Positions 24,142-35,540 of a DNA stretch of 64,000 nt are shown one piece after another. The stretch lies in the NCBI GenBank assembly GCA_023159155.1, contig JAJNNX010000010.1, forward strand, positions 496,001-560,000, read 5' to 3'. The first letter of the stretch is position 1; each line of letters begins with the position of its first letter. The notes beneath the pieces are model-generated. The model searched no databases. It was not told where the DNA came from and saw only the letters and a program-made list of their open reading frames with translations. Made by a program: the position numbers and the translations under genes. The DNA comes from Ustulina deusta (lineage: Eukaryota > Ascomycota > Sordariomycetes > Xylariales > Xylariaceae).

Positions 24142-24951
24142 TCATACGTAACCCTTCCTTGCTCCCTAAACGCGATTGTTAGTGGTTGTACGTAGCACAA
24201 CCAGACGTGGGATATTGTGATAACGCACCTGGAAGAAAAACCGAACGATGAATACCTGGAGACCGCCCATGGCAATCACCATGGCGATTTGGATCAAGCT
24301 GAAGTTGACAATTCTCGATTCTGTGCTTCGGACGGTACTGAAGTTTCGGTTCTCTCGGGTGCGGAAATATTTCTGGTTTCGAGTGACCGTAGAGAGTAGG
24401 CCGGAGATTTTGTAGATGGATTCCTCGAGCACGCTGGTCTGCTCCGGGGACGAGCCTTGCTTGGCAGGAAGCTGTGCGCGCACTTCGTCCTCCACCTAAT
24501 GTAATGTCCCGTTAGCCGTCTCCTCGCAATCCGTCTCGCGTCAGAGGGCACAAACCGCAATCTCAAAGTCGACGAATTTCTCCGAGTATGTGCTCATCTC
24601 ATTGTTGAAGCAGAACTTGTAGTCGCCCAACTCATTTGCCGTGAAAACAAAATCCCCCTGGCGTTCCTTCTCGCCATTCAAGATAACTTTGTCGGATGGG
24701 CCCGTAACTTCGTAATCGATATCGAAGGAACCTCCAGATTGCACCTATGGTCCGATTGTCAGCCTGCGTTACAAGATGCATAATCGTCCACAACCCACAG
24801 CGAAATAAAATGCTATCTTCTGCCCTAGCTTGTGGGGAGTTGTGAAGAAGCAGGCCCGCTCGTTGGCCTGTATCTTGTATGTTAAAGCAGTCGCGGATAC
24901 TAAAGAGATCAGCCAGGCAAAGAGCCCGATTGATAGTAATGTTGTCTTCAT
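24142..24951 (-). CDS. p24-family ER-Golgi cargo receptor (emp24/gp25L/TMED)
   Basis: Four exons: 24951-24799, 24744-24556, 24495-24229 and 24165-24142, 210 residues; all introns (54, 60 and 63 bp) are phase 0. A signal peptide (about residues 1-20) is followed by the GOLD domain (TYKIQANERACFF through GDYKFCFNNEMSTYSEKFVDFEI), with two cysteines for the conserved disulphide. A membrane-proximal coiled coil (SVLEESIYKISGLLSTV, RTRENRNFSTVRSTESRIV) precedes the single transmembrane helix. The cytosolic tail FFFQGARKGYV comes partly from the 24-nt last exon. The FF pair and terminal Val are the COPII/COPI sorting type. By family it forms hetero-oligomers that load GPI-anchored proteins into COPII vesicles. 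The exact subfamily is not assigned. Divergent from the PhoD-like gene. Confidence 0.93.
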
Positions 24952-25609
24952 TTTGTGTTGCGTGGGTGGTGGATTGGGGGATCACCACGGAGGTCTTCCT
25001 GGGAACAGCTAGTCACAAACACTCTGGCTCTTTGAGGCTCGACCAAGAACCTCCAAACTGCCACCCTGTCGCAATGCGGCGGATTATTATTCCAAAGGCC
25101 GATGTCTCAGGGGTGTTGAGACCCATAGAACCTTCCTAGCTATCGATAACAACAAGCTGCATCTGAGTGGGGTATCTACTGTAGGTATGCGTACTTAGTA
25201 AGTACAGTCAGAGGGGGCGACCTAATACCTAGTTCACCCTAGAGTGGACCCTCCTAAGTGGCGCCTAGGAGGTACCATGGCTCCGGATTATACTCACCTA
25301 ACTACCTCCCTACCTTGGGTAACCTAGCTACTCGAAGCGTACCCCCCCCGCAGTCGAACTTTATCAACACTGGTGTCGTCACGGCCCACCCTCAACATCG
25401 AGGCGCTCATCAAGTCAACCGACCCTCGTGTTGCAATGTAAAACGCCAATTTCTTGACAACCATCTTCTGAGAGGTCTGCACAAATGTGCTCTTAGTTTT
25501 GCACGTTCTCCTTTAACGCAGGCTCTTCTCGCTATCTCGGTTATAACCCGCCATCTATCATTACCACAGAAACAGGTGCAGAGTTGTCCACCTTGTCGCG
25601 GAGCCGGAG
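24952..25609. other. divergent promoter region p24 / PhoD-like
   Basis: 658 bases between two starts. A few TACCTAGGTA half sites lie at about 25174-25280. No coding potential credible on either strand. Confidence 0.6.
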
Positions 25610-27682
25610 ATGGCGGCGCAAAGTAGAATAATAACCTCTCTAGCGTCCGGTGCCCTCCGGTTAGCCTCTTTCTTCTTTCTCCGCTGGGTAAGATGGCCTT
25701 GTTCACCTATCTGATCATGATGTGAATATATGAGATGCTAACGCTCCTCGCAGGCCGCATTCCCTGTAAGTGTTCTTCCGAGCGCACTCCCGCCATCACA
25801 GTAATCGTGTTATCACGTCCAGCCACGCGCCAGCCAGTTGCTGATGACAATAGCCCCTCCTACCGGTAATATACACCCTGTTCGCTATTTATACGACGGC
25901 TTTCGTCTCGAACTACCTCACCGAATCGAAATACGAGGTTGTGGACGAGGTCGATGTGACAGTGCAAGACACTGTTCTCAACCAGGATGCGCTCGACGCC
26001 GGGGAAACGGACGAGGTCGTCGTGGAAGAGGAGGTTGATATCAAAGAGACGATCCGCACCAGAGAGAAGCCGCCAAAACGCTTGAAGACGCTCCTCACCG
26101 GCGCCCCAAGTCCCAACAGCCTCCTCGCCACAGCATTTACATTTCTCATAAATGCTGCGTGCTTAGTCACTGTCACCGACTTCGTGTATTCTCCAAAATG
26201 GTATTATCCCAGCCACGATTTATCCTTTGCTAGGGTCGGCTACGTTTCCCATTCTGAGGCAAAGCTGTTAATCAGAGAGCCTGATCAGGCCAAGATGCCC
26301 GTTACCGTGCAGCTACACGCCAAGAATCCCCAGGCGCCGTTCGACAACCCATTGTGGCAGGAAGTCGGAAACGTCAAAGCAACCACACAGGACTCAGACT
26401 ACACTGCAGTTGTTACGCTTCCCCTGCCTCATTCTAAACAACAAGTATACGAGTGGACTACCTCTAATAACCATTCAGGCGAGTTTACCGCGGCTCCGAA
26501 GCCCGGGGTTATGCCAGAACTCTTTGATGGCAAATTCACTTTTTTATCAACATCTTGCATTGTTCCCCGACTACCTTATAACCCATTTGACCACCCATTA
26601 GCTTTCCCCGGAATGAAACATCTAGCTAAGGTTCTACCAAGCCTTGGCGCACAATTCATGCTTTTCCTTGGAGACTTTATCTATATTGAGGTACCACATC
26701 AGTTCGGGCAATCTGTCGAAAATTATAGACAAAAGTATCGACAAGTCTACGCGTCCCCTGATTGGCCTGCGATCGGCCAAAACCTCAGCTGGATTCACGT
26801 TCTCGACGACCATGAGATCTCAAATGATTGGGATCTACAGTCTACCGGGGTCTATGAAACCGCAGTCGATCCTTGGCACCATTACCAGACTGCTGTGAAT
26901 CCCCCGGAAGCAAAGAGGGCTGGAGGCGCCGGTTTTACTCCACGTAGTAGAGCGACCTACTTTTCGTTCACTCAAGGTCCCGCCTCGTTCTTCATGCTTG
27001 ACACTCGAACATACCGCTCCAGAAACTCAGAGCCTTTTGAAAGTGCCAACAAAACAATGCTGGGACAGATACAGCTTGAGGATTTTATTGCCTGGCTGCG
27101 CCAACCCGAGCCTAAGGGGGTGAAGTGGAAGGTTGTGGCCAGTTCCGTACCATTCACCAAGAACTGGAGAGTCAACACCAAAGATACTTGGGGTGGCTTT
27201 CTCGTTGAGCGTAGGAGGATACTAGAAGCCATGTGGGACGCTGGAAGCCTTGGTATAGGTGTGATTGTTTTGTCAGGTGATCGCCATGAGTTTGGTGCTA
27301 CGGCATTCCCGCCACCACAGGATAGCAAATGGTCCGAAACCGTCACAGTTCATGAATTTTCAGCCAGCCCACTAAACCAATTCTACTCACCCATCCCTAC
27401 CTACATGCAAACAGACGATGAGGATGTAAAACTCAAGTAAGTTTATTCAAACCGTAGCTGTACTATATGATGCTAACTATTGACCCGCATAGATATATCA
27501 ATTTTGGGCATTCAAAATTCGGTTCTATTACAATTGAGAGGCTCTCAAATGAACAAAGCAGTCTGAAGTATACTGCTTGGATAGACGGAGCAAATGCGTG
27601 GAATTTGACAATTCTGTCGCCAGCCACAGCTTATGCCACTCGGGTTGGGAGTTCCTTCTGGGACAGATTAAGGGGCCTTTAA
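25610..27682 (+). CDS. membrane-anchored PhoD-like metallophosphatase
   Basis: Four exons: 25610-25687, 25754-25765, 25854-27436 and 27493-27682, 620 residues. The second exon is only 12 nt (AAFP); introns are 66, 88 and 56 bp. Two hydrophobic segments near the N-terminus (FFFLRWAAFPPLLPVIYTLFAIYTTAF and, after an acidic linker rich in Glu/Asp/Val, about residues 105-125) place it in a membrane. The PhoD core shows FLSTSCIVP, LGDFIYIE, the metal-binding LDDHEISNDW, FMLDTRTYR and SGDRHEFGA. By family it hydrolyses phosphodiesters or monoesters with Fe3+/Ca2+; the fungal membrane forms are uncharacterised. The last exon (YINFGHSKFGSITIE) is the usual Ig-like end. The acceptor at 25853 is required to avoid an in-frame TAG at 25851; skipping the 12-nt exon would also keep frame. 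Confidence 0.9.
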
Positions 27683-27959
27683 TGCGTATACAGTCAAGTT
27701 CTGGATGCATTTCTTACAACATTCTGCATCGATCGCTTCTCGGGGAGTTCAATAGACCCGGTACTGCTGCAAGGAATAGTGAGCACGGGTTTTCTCATCT
27801 AAAACACGTGTTAATAGAACGGCAAGAAGACAGCCACAAAAACATATTTTATCAAATCATCGCGTACTACTTTTTCAGCTCCCGTGTAACGAATTTGTAA
27901 ATCTCTACTATTCCAGCACAAGCTCACTAAGTCCTCTCTGATTCCCATCTTGTTCGATA

Positions 27960-30093
27960 TTACGTCCGCCTATCATGCCCTGACCCTACATGCACGCTGC
28001 GACTTGTATTCGAAGCCCCCCTCTTGGCTTTCCGACTGCTGCTCCGTTGCGGGACTCGCGGACGATGTAGACCACCACCTCCCAGTCCTCTTATCGGCTT
28101 CTGACGCGGCGCGCGCACCGGCGTCTTAGGAACCTCTTCTCCTCCGTCATCTCCTCCCCCATCCGCGTAAATAGGCGGTCTACATGGGATGGTCGGCGGC
28201 CGCGGCCGCGTAACAAGCACGGGCGTCGGAATCGGCCGCGGCAGCTCGGGGGCGTCGTCGTCCTCCTCCTCGGCTTCGGGACCATGCCTCGCGCCTGCGC
28301 GCTCGTCCTTGTTCACCAGCCTGAGCGGCTCCGGCACCGCGGACAGACGTCGGGGTCCGAACCCTCGGATTCGGCTGCATGTCGAGGCGCTTGGGTCGAG
28401 CACATCGCCGCGCATGCCGTCCGCCGTCTCGGAGGAGAGGCTTCTTCGCCGCGGGTGCGCTTCACTGCCCTGTCGAGACATAGGCTTCTGACGCGCTTGC
28501 TCGGGTTCCGCCGGGTCGGGGCCGTCGTCCGATGCGGTGACATTGACGACGCGTAGCGGGCCCCGTGTGCCCGTCAGCCAACCGGGTCCCATCACTTGCG
28601 GCGCCTCGCGGGCTTTCGGTTGGGGTGGTTTTTGGATCTGCGCCGTGAATCCGGTTGCGTCGTGCTCCGCATAAGGAGACGGCTTCTTGGTTCTGGCGCT
28701 CGGCGCTTCCCTCTCTAAACTGGCTTGGACAGATGCCATGCTAGCACCGAGAGGAGGAGCGAGTCGCCCTTCGGTCGTCCTGTGCCCTGGGGGGATGGAG
28801 GGTTCGTCGCGGGCCTTGTCTGGGATCAGCATCAGCATTGTCGGAATACCCGTAGTACCGGATGATGCCTTTCAAAGACTCGCTCTTGTCTTGCATACTC
28901 ATCTTCTTGCCCTTGGCGGGAGGGCGAGGCCATGGCGAGACATCGTCTTGCCCGTCAAGTCGCTGCCGTTCACCGGTTTTAGTCTGTGGCTTCGGTGGTG
29001 CTGTGTCCCTGGAGCGCGCCTCTAAGGCTGGACTTTGAAGTTGCGGGGATCTCACTCCCGCCGAGTCCGGCGATGTTGGCAATGCAGGTCCCGGTACTTC
29101 TCTGCCAAGGCTAGGGAGTTGGCTTGAGGCGCTGTGCCTGGGCACGTCTCTCAGTCCCTATTTCTATCAGTTGATATTGCCGCAAGGCGGCGCAGAAAGA
29201 GGTATTCGTTAACTTACCCTAACTAGCCGCGGTGGTATAGGTATTCCCCTATGGTTCCGTGGACCTGCAGTGTGATGCATAGTTCCCACCACGGATGGAG
29301 GCTGTGCCAAATTTCCTACTGAAGGCGAGCCGAGCGGGTTTTCGTGAGTATCATGAGTATTAGGATGAGCATATGCTCTCCTGTCGTGAGGTTTAGGTGT
29401 GATATTTGTTTGTATAGACCCATTGTGTCCTCCATCACTGGGAAACTGGCCGGCTTCTGGACCATCCCGTCGCGTCGGGTTTGAAGGTAATGCACGATCG
29501 CTTTTATTGGTCTGATGCTCGTGTTGTTGTGCTAAATTATGGCCTCGTTGGTTGGTTGACCCTTGCAGCTCATGAAGTACATTCTGCCTCTGGGTAATAC
29601 CATCACTCTCTTCAGCCCCCTTTCTATAAGTATTGAGGCTAGGTGCTTGGTCTCGAAGCGTATCGGAACGGATGAGGTCGTCCTCGGAACCTCGTGGTAC
29701 AGGATTGTTGGCCTTGTCGGAATGCCTGATGCCAGCGACACTATTAACGTCTTGTCGTGAGCCGTCCGTAGTATTAAAACACTTGCTAAGATGAGGTCGA
29801 GGTTTTCGGAAGTGAAGGTAGATGAACCCGACGCCAAATAGAAGGAAGAAGGAGAGTAGTAGAATCGATATGACAAGCGCTCCTTGATGTGGTACAGGCT
29901 TGTCGAAGGAAAGCGTTGAGACGAGGATGGCGCCTATTGAGAAGACGACGAGCAGGAAGCTGCAGAATGGTATTATCTTGTATGTGACGTCTCGCACAAC
30001 CCTCGTACTAGGACTGATATCACGCCGCCAACCGTCCACTGCTTCTTTCTCTGCATCACCTTCAGCTACGCCAGAGCTCGGGTTCGTTGCCAT
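27960..30093 (-). CDS. uncharacterised two-helix membrane protein with long disordered tail
   Basis: Not recognised. Three exons: 30093-29218, 29157-28899 and 28819-27960 (introns 60 and 79 bp), 664 residues. After an acidic start (MATNPSSGVAEGDAEKEAVDGW) there are two close hydrophobic segments, about residues 39-61 and 72-95, joined by a short polar loop, then Arg-Lys-Pro-Arg; a hairpin in a membrane with both ends on the same side is the simplest reading. The remaining 560 or so residues are low in hydrophobics and rich in Pro, Arg, Ser, Gln and His, with an acidic patch (EAEEEDDDAPEL) and an Arg/Ser-rich end, so mostly disordered. The second intron, with donor gtatgc and acceptor ccccag-type, explains an apparent frameshift near 28820. 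The third exon is far richer in GC than the first. A tethered scaffold or septum/wall-site protein is possible, but no function is claimed. Confidence 0.72.
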
Positions 30094-30636
30094 TGTCGAG
30101 TTACCTGTTTGCTTGTTAAAGTAAAGATTGCTCCTAATAGTTACGGCGAAGTGTGCGGCTTCGAACTGCTTGTATACTCCTCATAGATTGGGAACAAAGA
30201 GAAGTTAGTCGTACTTCGGATTTTGCTACATGTTCTAGGAGAAACTAGATCAGTGGGGTTGTTTTGCTTGCTAGAAATGTTCTGGTCTACTGTCTGAGGT
30301 TTAGACTTATAGAATACACAAGGTCATTCTACACCTCATCACCTGCACAGTTATCATGGAACTATCATGAAGGTATATCCAAATGTAATAAATCTAGTGA
30401 CACCAGGACACAGGAATCATGCGTATATATATGAAGCCGCCAGATAGATATCCGACCCTTTGGCGCCATAATAATGCTTGCCTGTGTCTATAGTTAACAA
30501 GTCAACGGGCATTTACTAATTGCCTTTTACAACAAAAACTCGTACTTCGCTTATTTATTGGATATTGATGTAAGAGCAAATTGTTCTTTAAGTTCGTGTA
30601 AGGCCGGCATAGGCTATACCATACCGTGAAAACTCT

Positions 30637-30660
30637 ACGAGGGCCCAGACGAGGGCCCAG
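30637..30660. repeat. tandem duplicated 12-base unit
   Basis: The unit acgagggcccag is present twice, head to tail, inside an otherwise AT-rich stretch. Confidence 0.85.
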
Positions 30661-31285
30661 CTCACTGTGATGCTAGAATCTGCTTGGTGCTACACGATGA
30701 GAGAAGATATACACTTTGCAGTAATCCGGGTTATTACAGAAGCTATGTTTAATAAGAAAAGCTAGTTGAATTTGTAAGTATGTTCATGTTTCTAGATACC
30801 ATATAACCGTAGTATTATCGAAAGTGTTTATTAAGCCACTGAAAGAAAGATAGCAACTTTTGCGGAACAAACAATAACAATCATAACCCCTGCCTAGAGT
30901 TGGCTGTTCTCGACACCTGGTTAAAAGGAGGGTTGAACTTTTTTTTCCTTTTCTTTTTGTTTTGTCTTGCTCTACTGGAATAGCAAATGCGAGATTGAGG
31001 TGACCTCAATTACCTACCTTAGAACTGCCGGATAGCTAAAGAGACAGAGTGTGTAAGAAAAAGCTGCTCTTTTGTGTGCCATTTTTTGTTCCTCTGCACT
31101 AATATTTAAAGACGCATCTAGACAGCCAGTTGTCCAACAAATGAGAAACTTTAATGTCGCGGATGTATATGTACCATTTTTGCTGATGACGCAATACGGC
31201 TTCTCTTGTCCATGGTCGGAACTTTTCTAAAGCATGCGATCCTGACTTGGGACCTACATTATCCAAGGCTTAGTACCTCACGCTC

Positions 31286-31525
31286 TTGCCTCGAATATCA
31301 ACTCATATTGACCCAGAGAATGGGAAGTATGCCATCCTTAGCCACTATCATAGAATACTCCGAGGGGCCGGTCAATTCGCTACCGGGACGAGAGATCTAA
31401 GTCATAGACTTCTCCAGAATGGACTGAGGCGCAGCGGATGTTGTTATTCGATACCGGACGACCATACCATTTATATGAAGTGGTTCGATACCCGATGTCT
31501 GGAGTGTCTTGAGCTCATAGTGTAG
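31286..31525 (+). pseudogene. possible relic of a HET (heterokaryon incompatibility) domain
   Basis: One frame reads KYAILSH, the signature opening of fungal HET domains (normally YAILSHTW), and 50 residues later GCCYSIPDDHTIYMKWFDTRCLE, which lines up with the family's GCC-x-A-x-DG-x-Y-x-W-I-D-T-C-C-I-D block. The expected Trp after YAILSH and much of the segment between are missing or changed. There is no start context, and no continuation on either side. If real, it is a truncated, decayed copy in a gene-poor island; chance similarity cannot be excluded from 80 codons. Confidence 0.3.
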
Positions 31526-33595
31526 TATCTAGGTTAGGTTAACGCAGTCAACTACTGGGTCGCGAAACTAAACGCCACCCAATCTTGATATGGTTCTTAA
31601 GTAAGAAAAAAAAACACGCAAGGAATATGGGAGCTAGAACTAAATAGAAGTGGAGTTTTACTCTTTTCTTCTACCGGTAGGTAGATCCTAATGAATGGCA
31701 AGTCTCATAATCGATTGCCCTTGTCAAACCGCTACCTAGGTGTGGTCGCGAGGCAGCAGGGAATACACTACGCAGGCTAAACGACATTGACAGGATACGG
31801 TAGGAAATCAATATTGTACATACGGGTAAAGCATTTCTAGGTAGCATCCACAGACTCTAGGGTCCCCAATACGACTCTCATTTACACTACCCCGCCCGCA
31901 GGTATGCCCCCCGAGTGAGTACCCATGTTTCTCAGTTCGTTGCACGTCTACCAAGGTACTTTCGAGATATGTGCTAGTATGTGCGGTGTTGGGGACTTAT
32001 TGAGCTGGTTCAAGTAGATATTACTTACACTGTGGGCCAAGGTAAATGCGCTGGTGTTGTTGTTGCGGGAAGTGTTTGACAACACTGCAGGTATATCTGT
32101 GTACGCATAGGTAGGTTGCCTTCTTTCTTCCAGCATTGCGATACCTAGGTAGATAACATGACATGAATACAAGTATAGTGTGGTGACATCGTGACATGGT
32201 GTTCTGTGCTGATGAGGCACTGGAAGCAATAAGGTGGATAGGATCCGTCCCGAGGCAGCGTTCACCAAGTAACTATTGAGGGAGCTAAGCTTAATAGGTA
32301 ACCCGTTACCGCACAGGGACTGTGGCTTTTTTTAGAACTTGGCGTCTGGCATCTTGGCATGCAGCGGAATTCATCTCGACCTGTCTACCCAAACAAGACT
32401 TTACTGATTCGTCGGGGCTATTGTAGAGCGATGAGTATCCTCACCATCTGCGCAATGTCCGCTCCAGCCTCTTGCTAGAGAAGACGACGATAACAACGAC
32501 GACAACAACGACGATTCGCAGGGATTGGCCGATGTAGTCTTTTCGAGTACGTGGACGGAACTACCCAAGTAGGTAGTCGTTCACGAGAAATAGCCGTGGG
32601 CATTCTTATCTTACGCATAGGAGCATTAATGAAACCAACGTCGGGGCGAGTCTCTAGAAACCAGGTAGGCCGTCCTATATTGCGAGACACTTATAGTGCT
32701 TATCCTCTATAGTATTTTATCGGTAGCACAATACGAATTCGTTATATAATTACTAAATTAAAAAGAAAAGAATTAAAAACCTGTTCTCGCAAAATAGACG
32801 CCCTAGCGTTTCGACTTTTGAGATTGTCGTGGCTCTGGACAAAACGTTCGTGGGCCGACGCCCCTTTTTAGGAAAATAAAGTATTGTCACAGAAGACAGC
32901 GCATGCCTGTTAACAAATGTACCTATTTTAGCACCCTTTGCGTAACACAACAACCGTACACTATCCGCATGCTCGAGTTGGTATTGAACGTTCGTGTGAC
33001 CTTTTCTAAACACTCACCGTCTCTGATAACAACCCCTGATACTATCTAATCTACCATCATGATCCCCTGCTAGTGCTGTTATTCACACTACCTACCTAGA
33101 CACCAATGTACCAAACCCTGCCAGGTGCATTGACGGTGAGCCCGGACATGGATAGTATCTTGGAAAGAGCTCTGACATGAGAATGTCGACATGTTGCTTG
33201 GGTCTTTTGGGCGGTCCTATACGATCTGGGACATGGGTGTTGAAATTCCAACTGGCGCCGACGATCAAAGTTCCATCCTGGGATGGTATCCGTCAAATAT
33301 CAACATACGGAACCCCCATCACTTGCCAGCTGGATGCACTACACTAATACACGCATTCTTCCTATACAATAATGTCAGGTGATCAGCATCATAGCTGACC
33401 AGCCTATCTATTTCCTGAGAGAAAGCCTCAGTTGAACGCTACTAATACCCTACTTGTCATGTTTCACGTGTTAAAGAACCTTGACACTCGCTCATGAGAA
33501 ACAAAGACTATTCGTCCCTTAACAAACCCTCCCGTTTGGCCTGCTCATGGTCTACACACGCGAATCTTGTGGGATGATCGAGAGCAGCTTCAAGT

Positions 33596-35142
33596 ATGGC
33601 GGCCACTGACACCATGGCCCCGCTCATACAGGGCTTGACCTGGGCTATCACGATAGTATCACTGTTAGTCGTTAGCGTGAGAGTATACATCAAGTGGAAA
33701 TACCTTGGGAAATTACGGTACGACGACTATATTCTCATGGCTTCGATGGTAAGCATCACTTTATCACTTGTTGGGATGTTCGTCCCTAACGTTTTGTCTA
33801 AGGTATTCCTCCTGGCGAATGCCAGCATCAGCCAGAGAACCGTTGCTTTAGGATATGGCCAGCACATTGACGAAATAGCGACTGAGATGCCCCGGAAGAT
33901 CCGCGAGATTCTCATGTACTTGCAGGTGCTATCAGGCGTAGTACTTATTTCGACTACTCTCGCCCGAATTAGCTTTGCCGCTACGCTGCTCCAATTGTCG
34001 AATCAAAAAGAGAAACGATTTGTTTGGTTTGCGATTACGACACTGCCGGCCGTGGCGATACCGGCAATCGTTTTCCCCTTTATCTCGTGCATACCGTATG
34101 ACAAGATCTTCGATGATTCTATCCCAGGCAAGTGCATGGATGAAGGCGTGGGCATTGGATATTTCATTTTCGAGGCAGGTTCGTGAGAGTCGACCGCGGT
34201 AACAGGCAACTAAGCTAACAGGGTTCTCGTAGCATATACCTCCTTTATTGACTTCACATTAGTAGTGCTCCCTTGGCGGATTTTGTCGAAACTGCAGGTA
34301 TAGACACTAATACCAATTGTCCCTTTTTTCGAGTCGCTGACGGGACCAACAGCTGCGTCGTGTTGAAAAACTGGGAGCAAGCCTTGCCATGAGCCTTGGA
34401 ATTCTGTGAGAATATCTCTGTCACCTCAGGGGTCACCTGCTAATTCAACTAGGTCTGGTGTTGTCACGATTGTGAAAGCCACCTATACAACCCAAATAAC
34501 GGATTATGATTTCACTTGTAAGTTGATATTCTGGCTGGCGCTCCCACGGGATCTTGGTACTAACTATTATGTTGAAGACTCTAGTGCGGACCTCGCGATT
34601 TGGAATATGATCGAGCCAGCATCAGTCATCATCGCGGCATCCCTCCCTAACCTGCGCGTCTTCATCGTCAAAAACTCGGCGAATCTGAAAGCTAGTCTCA
34701 GGATAGGATCGAACAGTAGGCTAAGCAGCCGGGGAAAATCCCGAAGAACGCATGATATCTACTTGGAAAATGTGCAGAGTACCAGTATGTATTCCATAGT
34801 TTCTTATTCCCCGTCTTGATGGGGCATAACTTTTGCCCTCGCATGCTCCTATGCGCTCTCGACCCCCCTCTTCTTCGGGCTGAGTTAAGTCTTTCCTTCC
34901 TATAGGCGGTAATTGCTAACACATGGATTCTCACAGTGAGGGCGATATCGGCGGGCACTGATACGAGACGAGGAGAGGCTACGGCATGGATAACGTCGAG
35001 GGGGAAGGGCGACGGCGACAGCGAGAAGAGCATGCTGCGTGAGGTTGGGGCTCTTCCAAGTTCGGGGATTGTACAGACTAGTACATTCGCTATCGAATAT
35101 CCAGAAGAAGCACACCCAGCGGCATCGACTGGTAAAAGTTGA
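33596..35142 (+). CDS. rhodopsin-domain (PTH11/SAT4-type) seven-helix membrane protein
   Basis: Seven exons: 33596-33748, 33803-34178, 34233-34297, 34353-34405, 34453-34517, 34578-34784 and 34937-35142, 374 residues. The introns (54, 54, 55, 47, 60 and 152 bp) are phase-consistent. It shows the family order: a first helix, LRYDDYILMASMVF (the conserved DDY at the start of helix 2), GYGQH, further helices, a Cys pair in the extracellular loop (SCIPYDKIF, GKCMDE), DFTLVVLPWRIL (the D-x-x-x-x-LP-W motif), LGILSGVVTIVKATY, and DFTYSSADLAIWNMIEPASVIIAASLPNLRVF. The hydrophilic tail ends with GIVQTSTFAIEYPEE, usual for the family. Such proteins are plasma-membrane receptors or sensors, some acting in host-surface sensing; many are orphans. 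Two introns (33749-33802, 34518-34577) are stop-free multiples of three but carry canonical donor, CTAAC branch and acceptor, and removal restores the motifs. Confidence 0.9.
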
Positions 35143-35540
35143 TAGCCTTCGGAGCTTTGCTACCTTAATAAAATACATGAACAATGTCTGGTTAACGGTG
35201 ATTTATGGGTGGCCCCGGGTAGTTCCGGATAATCACCACATCATTCTCTGATGCGGGGGAAGCGGAGATGCGGATCCCAGGATTTGCTTCCCAACACCAA
35301 CTCGTCTAGTCTAGATACCAACTGCATCGTACCATATCGGTACTATGCACACTACTTATAAGCCCCCACCCACTCGTCCATATGTACAGATCTTGGTATC
35401 GGCCACGAGCGGGATTTCGTCCTTCTCACCCCCTCGCCCTTGTCTCGTCTATCTATGATGTAGCTTATACCTCTATATGATTCAGCTCGTGGTGTCCTGT
35501 ATCTTCTATCGTGGACCTAAGGTCATCAAAGGTTTGTAAA
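35143..35540. other. intergenic gap upstream of trimethyllysine dioxygenase
   Basis: 398 bases between two plus-strand genes, presumed promoter of the downstream gene. Nothing specific seen. Confidence 0.6.

Larger units (their letters stand above)
30094..33595. other. gene-poor AT-rich region, 3.5 kb
   Basis: The longest gap in the window. AT-rich, with (AT)-like stretches, a tandem 12-base unit at 30637-30660, TACCTAGGTA-type words near 31733, 32140 and 33088, and a possible decayed HET-domain fragment at 31286-31525. No other frame shows recognisable protein features. Composition is compatible with old, mutated repeats, but I see no terminal repeats. Confidence 0.55.

Noticed and set aside
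28741..28838. Apparent frameshift in the two-helix membrane protein gene
   Set aside because: A 79-bp intron (28820-28898, donor gtatgc, CTGAT-type branch, cccag acceptor) joins the two frames with correct phase, so no frameshift need be assumed.
30094..33595. Intact transposable element in the gene-poor island
   Set aside because: No terminal inverted or long direct repeats and no transposase or reverse-transcriptase motifs found by eye; at most old decayed material.
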